A program made the translations under genes and the position numbers. Shown here one piece after another: positions 1 to 7,873 of a stretch of DNA of 64,000 nucleotides (positions within the stretch are counted from its first letter, which is position 1; the number at the start of each line of letters is the position of its first letter). The notes beneath the pieces are model-generated. The model saw nothing but the letters and a program-made list of their open reading frames with translations, made no database searches and was not told the origin of the DNA. This stretch comes from an uncultured Tolumonas sp. Its GTDB lineage: Bacteria; Pseudomonadota; Gammaproteobacteria; Enterobacterales; Aeromonadaceae. The stretch is taken from the NCBI RefSeq assembly GCF_963556105.2, contig NZ_OY829945.1:198501-262500 (forward strand), in the 5' to 3' direction.

Positions 1-1137
1 TTGGCCCAATTCATCTCGTTTGTTATAGCTAATGCTGCGAGTCATGTCCCCACGCCCCAGCGCATCTAATACGGCCAAAATTTGTTTCAGCGGTTGACGA
101 ATAGCGGCAATCACCCGCCACAACACCAACCCGGCCAGGCTCAGTGAAACCAGCAAACCGATAAACAAGACATATCTTAAATTCACTAAAATTTGCTGGG
201 TCAGACTGACGCGGGATTGCAGTTGCTGATCGGTCAGTTTATCCATACCGGTTAACTCAGCGAGTACAGAATCAATAATGCGGGCCGATTGCTCACTTTG
301 ATTACGGATCTGACTGCTTTCGCTCGTCAGGCGCAGATGTTGCCCTAACAGACCCTCATCCGTGCTTGTTTGTTTTACCAGTTCATTCAAGGCATTGCCC
401 AGAGATGCCTCAAAATCAATATTTCCACCGAACGCACTTTCTTGTTTCAGTAACTCTGAGGCTAACTCTTTCCGCTGTGCATCCAGTTTGGCGGCTAGCT
501 GACGATTACCTTCCAGTTTTACCGCCACGGATTCAGGATCATGCTGCCCCAGCGCTTCTTGTGTTGCGCTGACCATTAATTCCAGGTTATTGGCTAGATT
601 ATGGCTGAGGCCAACGGTGTAATGTGCACCCAGTGGTGCCACCATGATTGATAAATCACTGATGAATCGTTTGCTGCGTGTTTCTAAACCGGTGTTTTGA
701 CGCAAAGCTTGTTGATTTGCCAGATTAGTGGCGTAGCTATCAATCAGTTGTGTGGTGAGTTGCCAGTAGATCTTTTGCTGTTCCGCTAAATTCCCAATTC
801 TTTTTTGCATTTCAGAGTGGTTTTTGGTTTTCAGTTGTAATTGCTGCAGGTCTTTTTCAAATGCGTTCTGCCATTTAGTCAATTGAGATTGTTCTCTCTT
901 TACCACTTGGGCTTCTTGCTGACTCAGCAGATTGCGCAGTGCTTTATCCTGAGAAAAGAGATCGCGGGTCACGGAGCGACTTTGTACTAAGGTTGGAACA
1001 ATCTGGTTCGCCAGCATATCGACTTGTGCGGCAAGTTGTTGTCCGGAATTTAACGCCATGACAACGGCAAGAATCAGGAGCAGGATAATGAAGCCAAATC
1101 CCAGAGATATACGCTGGATGATGGATATGCTTTTCAT
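1..1137 (-). CDS. Methyl-accepting chemotaxis protein, 3' part outside the window
   Basis: The reading frame is open from an ATG at 1137 to the left edge (379 codons, no stop), preceded by an AGGGGA ribosome site. A first membrane segment covers about residues 8-27. A long, almost wholly helical, Gln/Leu/Ser-rich periplasmic region covers about 30-315. A second membrane segment lies at about 319-340 and a HAMP linker follows, ending in the DELGQ signature at the edge. The signalling hairpin is therefore off-window. The layout is that of a transmembrane chemoreceptor. The sensor region of roughly 285 residues is larger than the usual four-helix bundle and resembles helical bimodular sensors; that comparison is inference. 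It lies downstream of, and on the same strand as, the galactoside ABC ATPase, but a terminator and its own promoter region separate them. A sugar ligand is possible but not shown. Confidence 0.9.
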   Translation of the reverse strand, partial: MKSISIIQRISLGFGFIILLLILAVVMALNSGQQLAAQVDMLANQIVPTLVQSRSVTRDLFSQDKALRNLLSQQEAQVVKREQSQLTKWQNAFEKDLQQLQLKTKNHSEMQKRIGNLAEQQKIYWQLTTQLIDSYATNLANQQALRQNTGLETRSKRFISDLSIMVAPLGAHYTVGLSHNLANNLELMVSATQEALGQHDPESVAVKLEGNRQLAAKLDAQRKELASELLKQESAFGGNIDFEASLGNALNELVKQTSTDEGLLGQHLRLTSESSQIRNQSEQSARIIDSVLAELTGMDKLTDQQLQSRVSLTQQILVNLRYVLFIGLLVSLSLAGLVLWRVIAAIRQPLKQILAVLDALGRGDMTRSISYNKRDELGQ

Positions 1138-1235
1138 GTTTCCCCTTGTGAGATAGATGACTCTGATCGCTTATGCACAATGACTTGAGTGAATGTCATA
1201 TGTCGCGAGGTAAGCGCACAGGACTGCGCTGTTGT

Positions 1236-1274
1236 TTACACTGATATTGTGTAATTTACACTTAATTGGTGTAA
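1236..1274. promoter_or_regulatory. Two tandem 19-bp inverted repeats, TTACAC-N7-GTGTAA
   Basis: Positions 1236-1254 and 1256-1274 each read TTACAC, seven bases, GTGTAA. Their centres are exactly 20 bp apart, so the two would lie on roughly the same face of the helix. They lie 100-140 bp before the start of the chemoreceptor gene. The half-site GTGTAA equals the GalR half-site, but its orientation and spacing differ from a GalR operator. A regulator binding here is inferred; which one is unknown. Confidence 0.5.
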
Positions 1275-1335
1275 CTAAAGAGCTTTGCTTTGATAGCTTG
1301 GGATCTATCTCTCATTCTGTATTTTGCAAAGGGCA

Positions 1336-1363
1336 CAAAAAAGAAGGCCCCGCATAGCGAGGC
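1336..1363 (-). terminator. Rho-independent terminator of the ABC ATPase gene
   Basis: Read on the minus strand, GCCTCGC, a 3-nt loop and GCGGGGC form a 7-bp stem with one G-T pair, followed by TTCTTTTTTG. It lies 50 bp past the ATPase stop codon and before the chemoreceptor promoter region. Confidence 0.75.
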
Positions 1364-1414
1364 AAAGGGGTGAAACATGGGACGATGAAGAAAAATGAAT
1401 TGCAAAGACTCTGC

Positions 1415-2497
1415 TTACTTACTGATACGCACACCATCATCATTAAAAATCAGACAGTTTGACGCGGAGAAAAAGACATCAATTTGCTGATAGGGTTTGA
1501 AATCATTGTCACCCGGTAACAGCATTTTAAAGTTGTCGATCCCGCAGCTTTGTCCAAACAGATAAGTGCTATTACCAAGGCGTTCAACGACTTCGCAGTT
1601 AAAGGTTAATGCGTGTTCATTGCCCTGTGGAGTAATGTGTTCTGGCCGTAAACCTAGGGTTACCGAACATCCTGGCTCCAGTTTTTGTGTACAAATTGGC
1701 AGCGTGATCTGTTTTTGTTCTGAAATGAGTACCGTGACTTGGGCTGGACTCCATGAAATGACTTTTGCCGGTAAGAAGTTCATTTTCGGCGAGCCGATAA
1801 ACCCAGCAACAAAGAGGTTGACTGGCTTGTAATACAATTCCATCGGCGAACCAACTTGTTCGACTTTACCGTAGTTCATGACCACGATTTTGTCGGCCAG
1901 TGTCATGGCTTCCACTTGGTCATGAGTAACATACACCATGGTTGTTTTCAGTTCCTGATGTAGTTTGGCGATATGTAACCGCATTTCTACACGCAGTTCG
2001 GCATCCAGATTGGATAAAGGTTCATCGAATAAAAACACTTTTGGATCGCGCACTATCGCTCGGCCAATCGCGACGCGTTGTCTTTGACCGCCAGACAGTT
2101 GTTTTGGTTTGCGATCAAGGAGATGGGACAGCTGTAGTGTTTTGGCAACCATGTTGACCTGATGTGTGCGCTCTTCTTTCGGTACGCCATTTACTTTGAG
2201 CCCGTAACCTATATTGTCGGCTACTGTCATATGGGGATAAAGTGCATAAGACTGGAAAACCATCGCCACACCGCGATGTGCTGGTGCTACATCATTTACT
2301 ACCGTATTACCGATCGATACTTCGCCGGAAGAGATCTCTTCTAAACCCGCGATCATGCGTAATAGTGTTGATTTACCGCAGCCTGATGGCCCGACAAACA
2401 CCGCAAACTCTCCATCTTTTATATCTAGGTTTATATTCCGCAGCGTTTCTGTTTTACCAAAACGTTTGACTACATTATTTAGTCTGATACTCGCCAT
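1415..2497 (-). CDS. MalK/UgpC/MsmX-type ABC transporter ATP-binding protein
   Basis: This 360-residue protein should power uptake of galacto-oligosaccharides through the two permeases encoded divergently from it. Walker A GPSGCGKST is at residues 36-44, the signature LSGGQRQR and Walker B LFDEPLSNLDA follow, then the switch histidine in YVTHDQ. After about residue 235 comes the C-terminal OB-fold (TOBE-type) domain typical of sugar-importer ATPases (family length about 360-370). An AAGGAG site 7 nt before the ATG supports the start. It has its own promoter opposite ganS, and the shared intergenic region carries GalR- and CRP-like sites. In Bacillus one such ATPase (MsmX) serves several importers; whether this one is dedicated cannot be told from the sequence. 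Confidence 0.93.
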   Translation of the reverse strand: MASIRLNNVVKRFGKTETLRNINLDIKDGEFAVFVGPSGCGKSTLLRMIAGLEEISSGEVSIGNTVVNDVAPAHRGVAMVFQSYALYPHMTVADNIGYGLKVNGVPKEERTHQVNMVAKTLQLSHLLDRKPKQLSGGQRQRVAIGRAIVRDPKVFLFDEPLSNLDAELRVEMRLHIAKLHQELKTTMVYVTHDQVEAMTLADKIVVMNYGKVEQVGSPMELYYKPVNLFVAGFIGSPKMNFLPAKVISWSPAQVTVLISEQKQITLPICTQKLEPGCSVTLGLRPEHITPQGNEHALTFNCEVVERLGNSTYLFGQSCGIDNFKMLLPGDNDFKPYQQIDVFFSASNCLIFNDDGVRISK

Positions 2498-2654
2498 TTA
2501 TTAACTCCTTGATAATTAAATTAATGCATTACAGCTCATACCAGGAATGTCCGTCTGGATTATCTGAACTAAGCCCGTTCAGAGCTTATTAGCTATAACA
2601 AGATGCAAGAATGTATGCGTAATTTCGCTGGTTGATTTGGAATATAGCAGCGTG

Positions 2655-2670
2655 GTGTAACCGCTTGCAC
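2655..2670. promoter_or_regulatory. GalR/GalS-type operator
   Basis: GTGTAACCGCTTGCAC matches the enterobacterial GalR/GalS consensus GTGKAANCGNTTNCAC at every fixed position. It lies between the divergent ATPase and gan genes, so both directions could be repressed. Two GalR-type repressors are encoded within 20 kb. Confidence 0.8.
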
Positions 2671-2686
2671 TAACTGCTGCTGCTTT

Positions 2687-2702
2687 TGTGCATCAGATCA
2701 CA
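2687..2702. promoter_or_regulatory. CRP-like binding site of the gan region
   Basis: TGTGCATCAGATCACA matches TGTGA-N6-TCACA at nine of ten fixed bases. It lies 32 bp (centre to centre) from the GalR-type operator. The site before galE has the same arms and the same GATCACA half. cAMP-CRP activation of galactan use is inferred. Confidence 0.65.
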
Positions 2703-2759
2703 GCCTTTGCATGTTTTACTGGCAGATATTGCCTTCAGCCCGTAACTTTAATGCATGTA

Positions 2760-2775
2760 GTGTAATCGTTACCCT
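2760..2775. promoter_or_regulatory. Partial GalR-type site
   Basis: GTGTAATCGTTACCCT has a perfect left half and CG centre but a degraded right half (three mismatches to the consensus). It lies about 105 bp from the full operator, a spacing that could permit looping, as between the two E. coli gal operators. It may also be chance. Confidence 0.35.
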
Positions 2776-3087
2776 AAATTTTCAAAAACAACGCACAACC
2801 GAGGTTTTTAGGGAACAGAATGTTTTACACTGAAGCTGTTCTGGTTTTATGGGGATTAAGTTCTTATTAATCAGATTGTTATGCTTAGGTGTCCGCTTCT
2901 TTGACATTGATATCAGTTGTTGGTGGTAGCTATCAAACTAAGAATGCTGAGGCTAGGAAGTTGTTTGGATAGCATGATCGGTTAATTACATAGTGGTTTT
3001 GTGTAACAAGTGACAGATTATGCATGAATGCAATCATGAGATGACAACCACAACATAGTTTGTGAGTGCAGGAATCAAGGAGCTACG

Positions 3088-4320
3088 ATGAAAATTAAAA
3101 CATTATCCGCTGTAATTATGATGTCACTGGGTGTTGCCGGTGTGTTCTGTAAAGCGGCTATGGCAGCGGATGGTGAGCTGCTGGTTTGGGAAGATATCAA
3201 AAAGTCGAATGGTATTACGGATGCTATTAAGGCGTTTGAAGCAAAATATAACGTCAAAGTTAAAGTTCAGGAAATGCCTTACGCACAACAGATTGAAAAA
3301 CTGCGTTTGGATGGCCCGGCAGGTATCGGCCCCGATGTTCTGGTATTACCTCATGATCAGGTGGGTACTGCGGTAGTACAAGGGCTGATTTCCGAGCTGA
3401 ATACCGATAAAGCAGTAATGAACTCATTTACCAAACCGGCAGTAGACGCACAGACCTATAACGGCAAGTTATACGGTATTCCAAAAGCAGTAGAAACCAT
3501 TGTTTTAATTTACAACAAAGATCTGTTGCCGAAAGCACCAGAAAAAATGGATGACTTGTACACGTTCTCTAAAACACAACGTGCGGCGAATAAATATGGT
3601 CTATTGGCGAAATTTGACGAAATTTATTACGCCTACGGCGTGGTTGCGGGAATGGGTGGTTACATCTTCGGCCAAAACAGTAATGGTTCGCTCAATGTCA
3701 GCGACATCGGTTTAGCGAACAAAGGTGCGATTGATGCGGTTAACTATATTAAGAAATTTTACACCGAAGGTCTGTTTCCTGCTGGGATAGTCGGTGAAAC
3801 AGGGGCCAATGCGATTGACTCTTTGTTTACCGAGAAAAAAGCCGCTGCCGTTATTACTGGGCCTTGGGCATTCCAACCTTATAAAGATGCCGGTGTTAAC
3901 TATGGTGTCGCACCATTACCTCTGTTGCCTAACGGCGAACACATGCGTTCGTTCCTGGGTGTGAAAGGTTACAGCATTTCTTCTTATTCTAAGCAGAAAG
4001 ATCTGTCACAGAAATTCGTCGAGTTCATCAACCAACCTGAATACGCCAAAATTCGTTTTGAGAAAACCGGTGAAATTCCACCAGTTAAGTCTCTGATCGA
4101 TGATCCACTTATCAAAAATGATGAAAAATCCCGCGCGGTAGCTATTCAGGCCTCTTATGCCGTTCCAATGCCAAGCGTGCCTGAAATGGCTGAAGTATGG
4201 TCCCCGGCTAACAGTGCATTACAACTGGGTGGCACTGGCAAACAAGAAGTCAAAGCTGCGCTGGAATCTGCAGTTAAGAACATCAAGATGCAAATCGAAG
4301 CAAACCACGCAAACCAGTAA
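3088..4320 (+). CDS. ganS: Periplasmic galacto-oligosaccharide-binding protein (MalE-like)
   Basis: This 410-residue extracellular solute-binding protein of the maltose/maltodextrin type has an N-terminal signal peptide (MKIKTLSAVIMM, probable cleavage after AMA near residue 26). The mature part begins with the family's ELLVWEDIKK-type opening strand and continues through PYAQQIEKL, GPDVLVLPHD and an AAVITGPWAF segment, as in MalE. An AAGGAG site precedes the ATG. It is first in a run with two permeases, an endo-galactanase and a GH42 galactosidase, so its ligand is probably beta-1,4-galacto-oligosaccharide. That specificity rests on context. The symbol follows Bacillus naming (ganS/cycB); other bacteria use different letters. 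Confidence 0.88.
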   Translation: MKIKTLSAVIMMSLGVAGVFCKAAMAADGELLVWEDIKKSNGITDAIKAFEAKYNVKVKVQEMPYAQQIEKLRLDGPAGIGPDVLVLPHDQVGTAVVQGLISELNTDKAVMNSFTKPAVDAQTYNGKLYGIPKAVETIVLIYNKDLLPKAPEKMDDLYTFSKTQRAANKYGLLAKFDEIYYAYGVVAGMGGYIFGQNSNGSLNVSDIGLANKGAIDAVNYIKKFYTEGLFPAGIVGETGANAIDSLFTEKKAAAVITGPWAFQPYKDAGVNYGVAPLPLLPNGEHMRSFLGVKGYSISSYSKQKDLSQKFVEFINQPEYAKIRFEKTGEIPPVKSLIDDPLIKNDEKSRAVAIQASYAVPMPSVPEMAEVWSPANSALQLGGTGKQEVKAALESAVKNIKMQIEANHANQ

Positions 4321-4345
4321 TTATTAATTTCTGTTGTGTGGATAA

Positions 4346-4380
4346 AACATGGGTAGCCGCTGTTGTCAGTTACCCATGTT
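4346..4380 (+). other. 10-bp perfect stem-loop between ganS and ganP
   Basis: AACATGGGTA and TACCCATGTT form a perfect 10-bp stem around a 15-nt loop just after the ganS stop. No long T run follows, so it is more likely a 3' stability or partial read-through structure than a full terminator. It would keep the binding protein more abundant than the permeases. The upstream ATG at 4349 lies inside it. Confidence 0.65.
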
Positions 4381-4402
4381 CTTTATGGATAGGAGGTTAA
4401 TT

Positions 4403-5707
4403 GTGGTTGTTGATTCCAGTAGTGCATCGTTGAGCGGTGCGAAAACCAACCATGCGAAAATAGCGGCGTTGTTGTCGCTGATCCCTGGATTTGGTCAGTT
4501 CTATAATAGACAAATGGTAAAGGGCGTTATGTTCTTTGTCATATTGGTCTGTTTTCTCAGTGTATTCCATGACTTCCTGCAAAGCGGATTTTGGGGTTTA
4601 TTTACACTGGGTACCGAACTACCCCGTGATAATTCCGTATTCTTACTGGCAAAAGGGATCATCAGTCTCATTGTTGCTTGTTTTGGTCTGGGGGTTTATT
4701 ACTGGAGTATCCGGGATGCTTGGCTGTGCGGTCAGCAACGAGATGACGGTATTGCGCTTACCAGTGTAAAAAAACAGTATCAGTTGTTGTTAAGTGAAGG
4801 TTTTCCTTACTTGATGATCAGCCCGGGCTTTATCCTGCTGGTTTTTGTGGTGGTATTTCCGATTATTTTTGGTTTTTCTATCGCGTTTACTAACTACGAC
4901 CTGTACCACACCCCGCCAGCCAAACTGGTTGATTGGGTTGGTTTGAAAAATTTCTTCAATATCTTCCGCCTTGATCTCTGGCGTTCTACATTCTTTGATG
5001 TTCTGCAATGGACGGTGATCTGGACGTTGATCGCGACGACGTTGCAGTGCACGGTCGGTGTCATGCTGGCCATTCTGGTGAATCAGAAAGATCTGCGTTT
5101 TAAGCCGTTGATCCGCACTATCTTGATCCTACCTTGGGCGGTGCCGGGGTTCGTGACTATTCTGGTATTTGCCGGCATGTTTAATGAAACATTTGGCGTG
5201 ATCAATAACGGTATTCTGGCCTCGTTAGGCATTGAGCCAAAAGCGTGGATGACAGATCCATTCTGGACTAAGACTGCCCTGATCATGATGCAGACTTGGT
5301 TAGGTTTCCCATTCGTATTTGCGATGACAACCGGCGTGCTGCAAGCAATTCCTGATGATCTGTATGAAGCGGCTACGATTGATGGTGCCAGCACATGGCA
5401 CAAGCTGACTACGATCACCTTGCCGTTGGTTCTCTATTCGATTGCGCCGATTTTGATTACGCAATACACCTTCAATTTCAATAACTTCAACATTATCTAT
5501 CTGTTCAACAACGGTGGCCCTGCGGTCATGGGTTCGAATGCCGGTGGTACTGATATTCTGGTTTCCTGGATTTATAAGCTGACGATGTCGTCATCTCAGT
5601 ATGCCATTGCGGCCAGCATCACCATTTTGTTGTCCATCTTTGTGGTGGGGATTGCGTTGTGGCAGTTCCGTGCGACCAACTCCTTTAAACAAGATGACAT
5701 GGCATAA
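4403..5707 (+). CDS. ganP: Sugar ABC transporter permease, MalF type
   Basis: This is the first of two inner-membrane permeases of the galacto-oligosaccharide importer. I start it at GTG 4403 because AGGAGG at 4391-4396 lies 6 nt before it; this gives 434 residues. An in-frame ATG at 4349 would put the start inside a hairpin. Like MalF, it has extra N-terminal membrane segments (about residues 20-120), then a core of six helices carrying the EAA loop, with E-A-A then D-G-A and a closing LP (EAATIDGAST...ITLPL), which docks to the ATPase. It ends with a short polar tail. ganQ follows after 11 bp. Confidence 0.9.
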   Translation: MVVDSSSASLSGAKTNHAKIAALLSLIPGFGQFYNRQMVKGVMFFVILVCFLSVFHDFLQSGFWGLFTLGTELPRDNSVFLLAKGIISLIVACFGLGVYYWSIRDAWLCGQQRDDGIALTSVKKQYQLLLSEGFPYLMISPGFILLVFVVVFPIIFGFSIAFTNYDLYHTPPAKLVDWVGLKNFFNIFRLDLWRSTFFDVLQWTVIWTLIATTLQCTVGVMLAILVNQKDLRFKPLIRTILILPWAVPGFVTILVFAGMFNETFGVINNGILASLGIEPKAWMTDPFWTKTALIMMQTWLGFPFVFAMTTGVLQAIPDDLYEAATIDGASTWHKLTTITLPLVLYSIAPILITQYTFNFNNFNIIYLFNNGGPAVMGSNAGGTDILVSWIYKLTMSSSQYAIAASITILLSIFVVGIALWQFRATNSFKQDDMA

Positions 5708-5718
5708 GCGAGGCAGTT

Positions 5719-6570
5719 ATGAGCGCAAAACACAGTGTTAAAAAGAGTAACTTTATCCGGCTCAGTCTGTCATATCTGCTGATCCTGGCGGTGGCAGTCA
5801 TCATTATCTATCCGTTGATCTGGACGGTTGGGGCATCACTGAATCCCGGCAACAGTTTGCTGAATACCTCGATCATTCCGGACAATTTCTCGTTCCAGCA
5901 TTACAACGAGTTATTTAACGGCCAGATTGATTATGCCGCATGGTATTGGAACTCGATGAAGATCAGTTTTCTGACCATGGTGTTAACGCTGATCAGTGTC
6001 AGTTTTACCGCCTATTCGTTCTCGCGTTTCCGTTTTCGCGGACGCCAGAATGGTTTGATGCTGTTTCTGTTGTTGCAGATGATCCCGCAGTTTTCGGCTC
6101 TGATTGCCATCTTTGTATTGGCCCAGATGTTAGGTCTGATCAACAGCCACCTGGCACTCGTGCTGGTATATGTCGGCGGCATGATCCCGATGAATACCTA
6201 TCTGATGAAGGGTTATCTGGATGCGATCCCGAAAGATCTGGATGAATCAGCCCGTATGGACGGTGCTGGTAGTTTCCGCATCTTTATCGAAATCATTATG
6301 CCACTGTCTAAGCCGATCATTGCGGTCGTGGCGCTGTTCTCTTTTACCGGCCCACTGGGGGATTTCATTCTGGCCAGTACGATCTTACGTACGCCCGATA
6401 AATTCACCTTGCCGATTGGTCTTTACAATCTGGTATCACAAAAAATGGGTGCCAGTTACACCACTTATGCGGCAGGCGCGGTGCTGATCGCGGTGCCAGT
6501 CGCCATTCTTTACCTTTCTCTGCAGAGATACTTCGTTTCCGGCCTGACCGCTGGCGGCACGAAGGGTTAG
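5719..6570 (+). CDS. ganQ: Sugar ABC transporter permease, MalG type
   Basis: This is the second permease of the importer (283 residues; MalG family usually 270-300). It has six predicted membrane helices and an EAA-type loop near residues 175-200 (DESARMDGAG followed by EIIMPLSKP). A short Gly-rich C-terminus ends TAGGTKG, a tail common in MalG. It starts 11 bp after ganP with a GAGG ribosome site. The next gene, for a secreted GH53 enzyme, follows after 22 bp, so all lie in one transcription unit. Confidence 0.92.
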   Translation: MSAKHSVKKSNFIRLSLSYLLILAVAVIIIYPLIWTVGASLNPGNSLLNTSIIPDNFSFQHYNELFNGQIDYAAWYWNSMKISFLTMVLTLISVSFTAYSFSRFRFRGRQNGLMLFLLLQMIPQFSALIAIFVLAQMLGLINSHLALVLVYVGGMIPMNTYLMKGYLDAIPKDLDESARMDGAGSFRIFIEIIMPLSKPIIAVVALFSFTGPLGDFILASTILRTPDKFTLPIGLYNLVSQKMGASYTTYAAGAVLIAVPVAILYLSLQRYFVSGLTAGGTKG

Positions 6571-6592
6571 TCGATCACACAGGATAACAATC

Positions 6593-7804
6593 ATGAAACT
6601 GAAAAAAAATTTAGTGTTAGCCGCTATTTTGATGACAGGCATGTTGCCTATCGTTCATCAGGCGCAAGCTGCAGAGACTGTGCAAATTCAGCCAGTAAAG
6701 GGGTTAGCTGCAGATTTTATCAAGGGTGCTGATGTGTCCATGCTGAATGAAGTGGAAAAGCATGGCGGTAAATATTACGACCAAAATGGCAAAGAAAAAG
6801 ATGCTTTGCTGATCTTAAAAGAGAATGGTTTTAACTATATCCGCCTGCGGTTATGGAATGACCCGAAAGATGCTGATGGCAATGGTTACGGTGGCGGTAA
6901 CAACGACTTACCAAGCACTATTGCATTAGCTAAACGCGCCAAAGCGCTGGGTTTCAAACTGTTACTTGATTTCCATTACAGTGATTTCTGGACGGATCCG
7001 GGTCGGCAGAATAAGCCGAAAGCCTGGGAAAAGATGAACTATGACCAGATGAAAACGGCGCTACACGATTACACCAAAGCGGCGATTGCTGAGTTTAAAA
7101 AAGCCGATGTATTGCCTGATATGGTGCAGATCGGTAATGAAATCAACAGTGGTATGTTGTGGCCGGAAGGTAAGAGCTGGGGCGAGGGCGGTGGAGAATT
7201 TGATCGTCTGGCTGGCTTGCTGAATGCCGGTATTGCAGGTGTGAAAGAGAACCTGACCACGAAAGACAATGTGAAAATCATGCTACATCTGGCGGAAGGC
7301 ACTAAAAACGATACGTTTGTTTGGTGGTTTGATGAGGTGATCAAACGCAAGGTGCAGTTCGATGTGATTGGTTTGTCGTTCTACACCTACTGGAATGGCC
7401 CGATCAGTTCACTGAAATACAACATGGATGACATCAGTAAACGCTATCACAAAGACGTTATTGTTGTTGAAGCCGCTTACGGCTATACCACCGACAACTG
7501 CGACAATGCAGAGAACAACTTTGGTCAGAAAGAAGCGGATGACGCTGGTTATCCAGCTACTGTGCAAGGCCAGGCCAACTTCCTGCACGATTTGATTCAG
7601 AGTGTTGCTGACGTTCCTGAGCAACGTGGTAAAGGGGTGTTCTATTGGGAACCAGCTTGGTTGCCAACACCTGGCGCAACTTGGGCAACCAAAGCAGGCA
7701 TGAAATATAACCATGATGACTGGAAAGAGGGGAATGCCCGTGAAAACCAGTCCTTGTTTGATTGTCAGGGCCATGTCCTGCCTTCGATGAAAATATTCAA
7801 TTAA
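6593..7804 (+). CDS. ganB: Secreted arabinogalactan endo-beta-1,4-galactanase (GH53)
   Basis: This enzyme cuts beta-1,4-galactan chains outside the cytoplasm to short oligosaccharides for the adjacent importer. The 403-residue protein begins with a Sec signal peptide (basic MKLKKN, hydrophobic core, HQAQA cleavage near residue 27). The GH53 opening FIKGADVSML follows. The acid/base glutamate is in QIGNEINSG (Glu183) and the nucleophile is in VVEAAYG (Glu293), both at the expected strand ends of a TIM barrel. It covers a single catalytic domain with no carbohydrate-binding module or anchor. Whether it stays in the periplasm or crosses the outer membrane cannot be read from the sequence. Confidence 0.94.
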   Translation: MKLKKNLVLAAILMTGMLPIVHQAQAAETVQIQPVKGLAADFIKGADVSMLNEVEKHGGKYYDQNGKEKDALLILKENGFNYIRLRLWNDPKDADGNGYGGGNNDLPSTIALAKRAKALGFKLLLDFHYSDFWTDPGRQNKPKAWEKMNYDQMKTALHDYTKAAIAEFKKADVLPDMVQIGNEINSGMLWPEGKSWGEGGGEFDRLAGLLNAGIAGVKENLTTKDNVKIMLHLAEGTKNDTFVWWFDEVIKRKVQFDVIGLSFYTYWNGPISSLKYNMDDISKRYHKDVIVVEAAYGYTTDNCDNAENNFGQKEADDAGYPATVQGQANFLHDLIQSVADVPEQRGKGVFYWEPAWLPTPGATWATKAGMKYNHDDWKEGNARENQSLFDCQGHVLPSMKIFN

Positions 7805-7811
7805 ACCAATG

Positions 7812-7857
7812 CGGCATCCCGACGGATTTGGCGTTGGGATGCCGTTATTTTTTGTTT
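7812..7857 (+). terminator. Stem-loop with T run between ganB and ganA
   Basis: CGGCATCCC (7812-7820) and GGGATGCCG (7836-7844) form a perfect 9-bp stem, followed by TTATTTTTTGTTTTT. ganA starts 17 bp later with a good ribosome site and no room for a promoter. The structure probably passes part of the transcription and lowers ganA expression. Confidence 0.8.
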
Positions 7858-7873
7858 TTCCCGGAGGAGTTAC

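Larger units (their letters stand above)
2498..3087. promoter_or_regulatory. Divergent control region between the ABC ATPase and the gan genes
   Basis: This 590-bp non-coding spacer separates two divergent transcription units. It holds a full GalR-type site (2655-2670), a CRP-like site (2687-2702) and a partial GalR-type site (2760-2775). No convincing small gene is seen. The rest is AT-rich, and I do not assign -10/-35 boxes. Confidence 0.7.
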
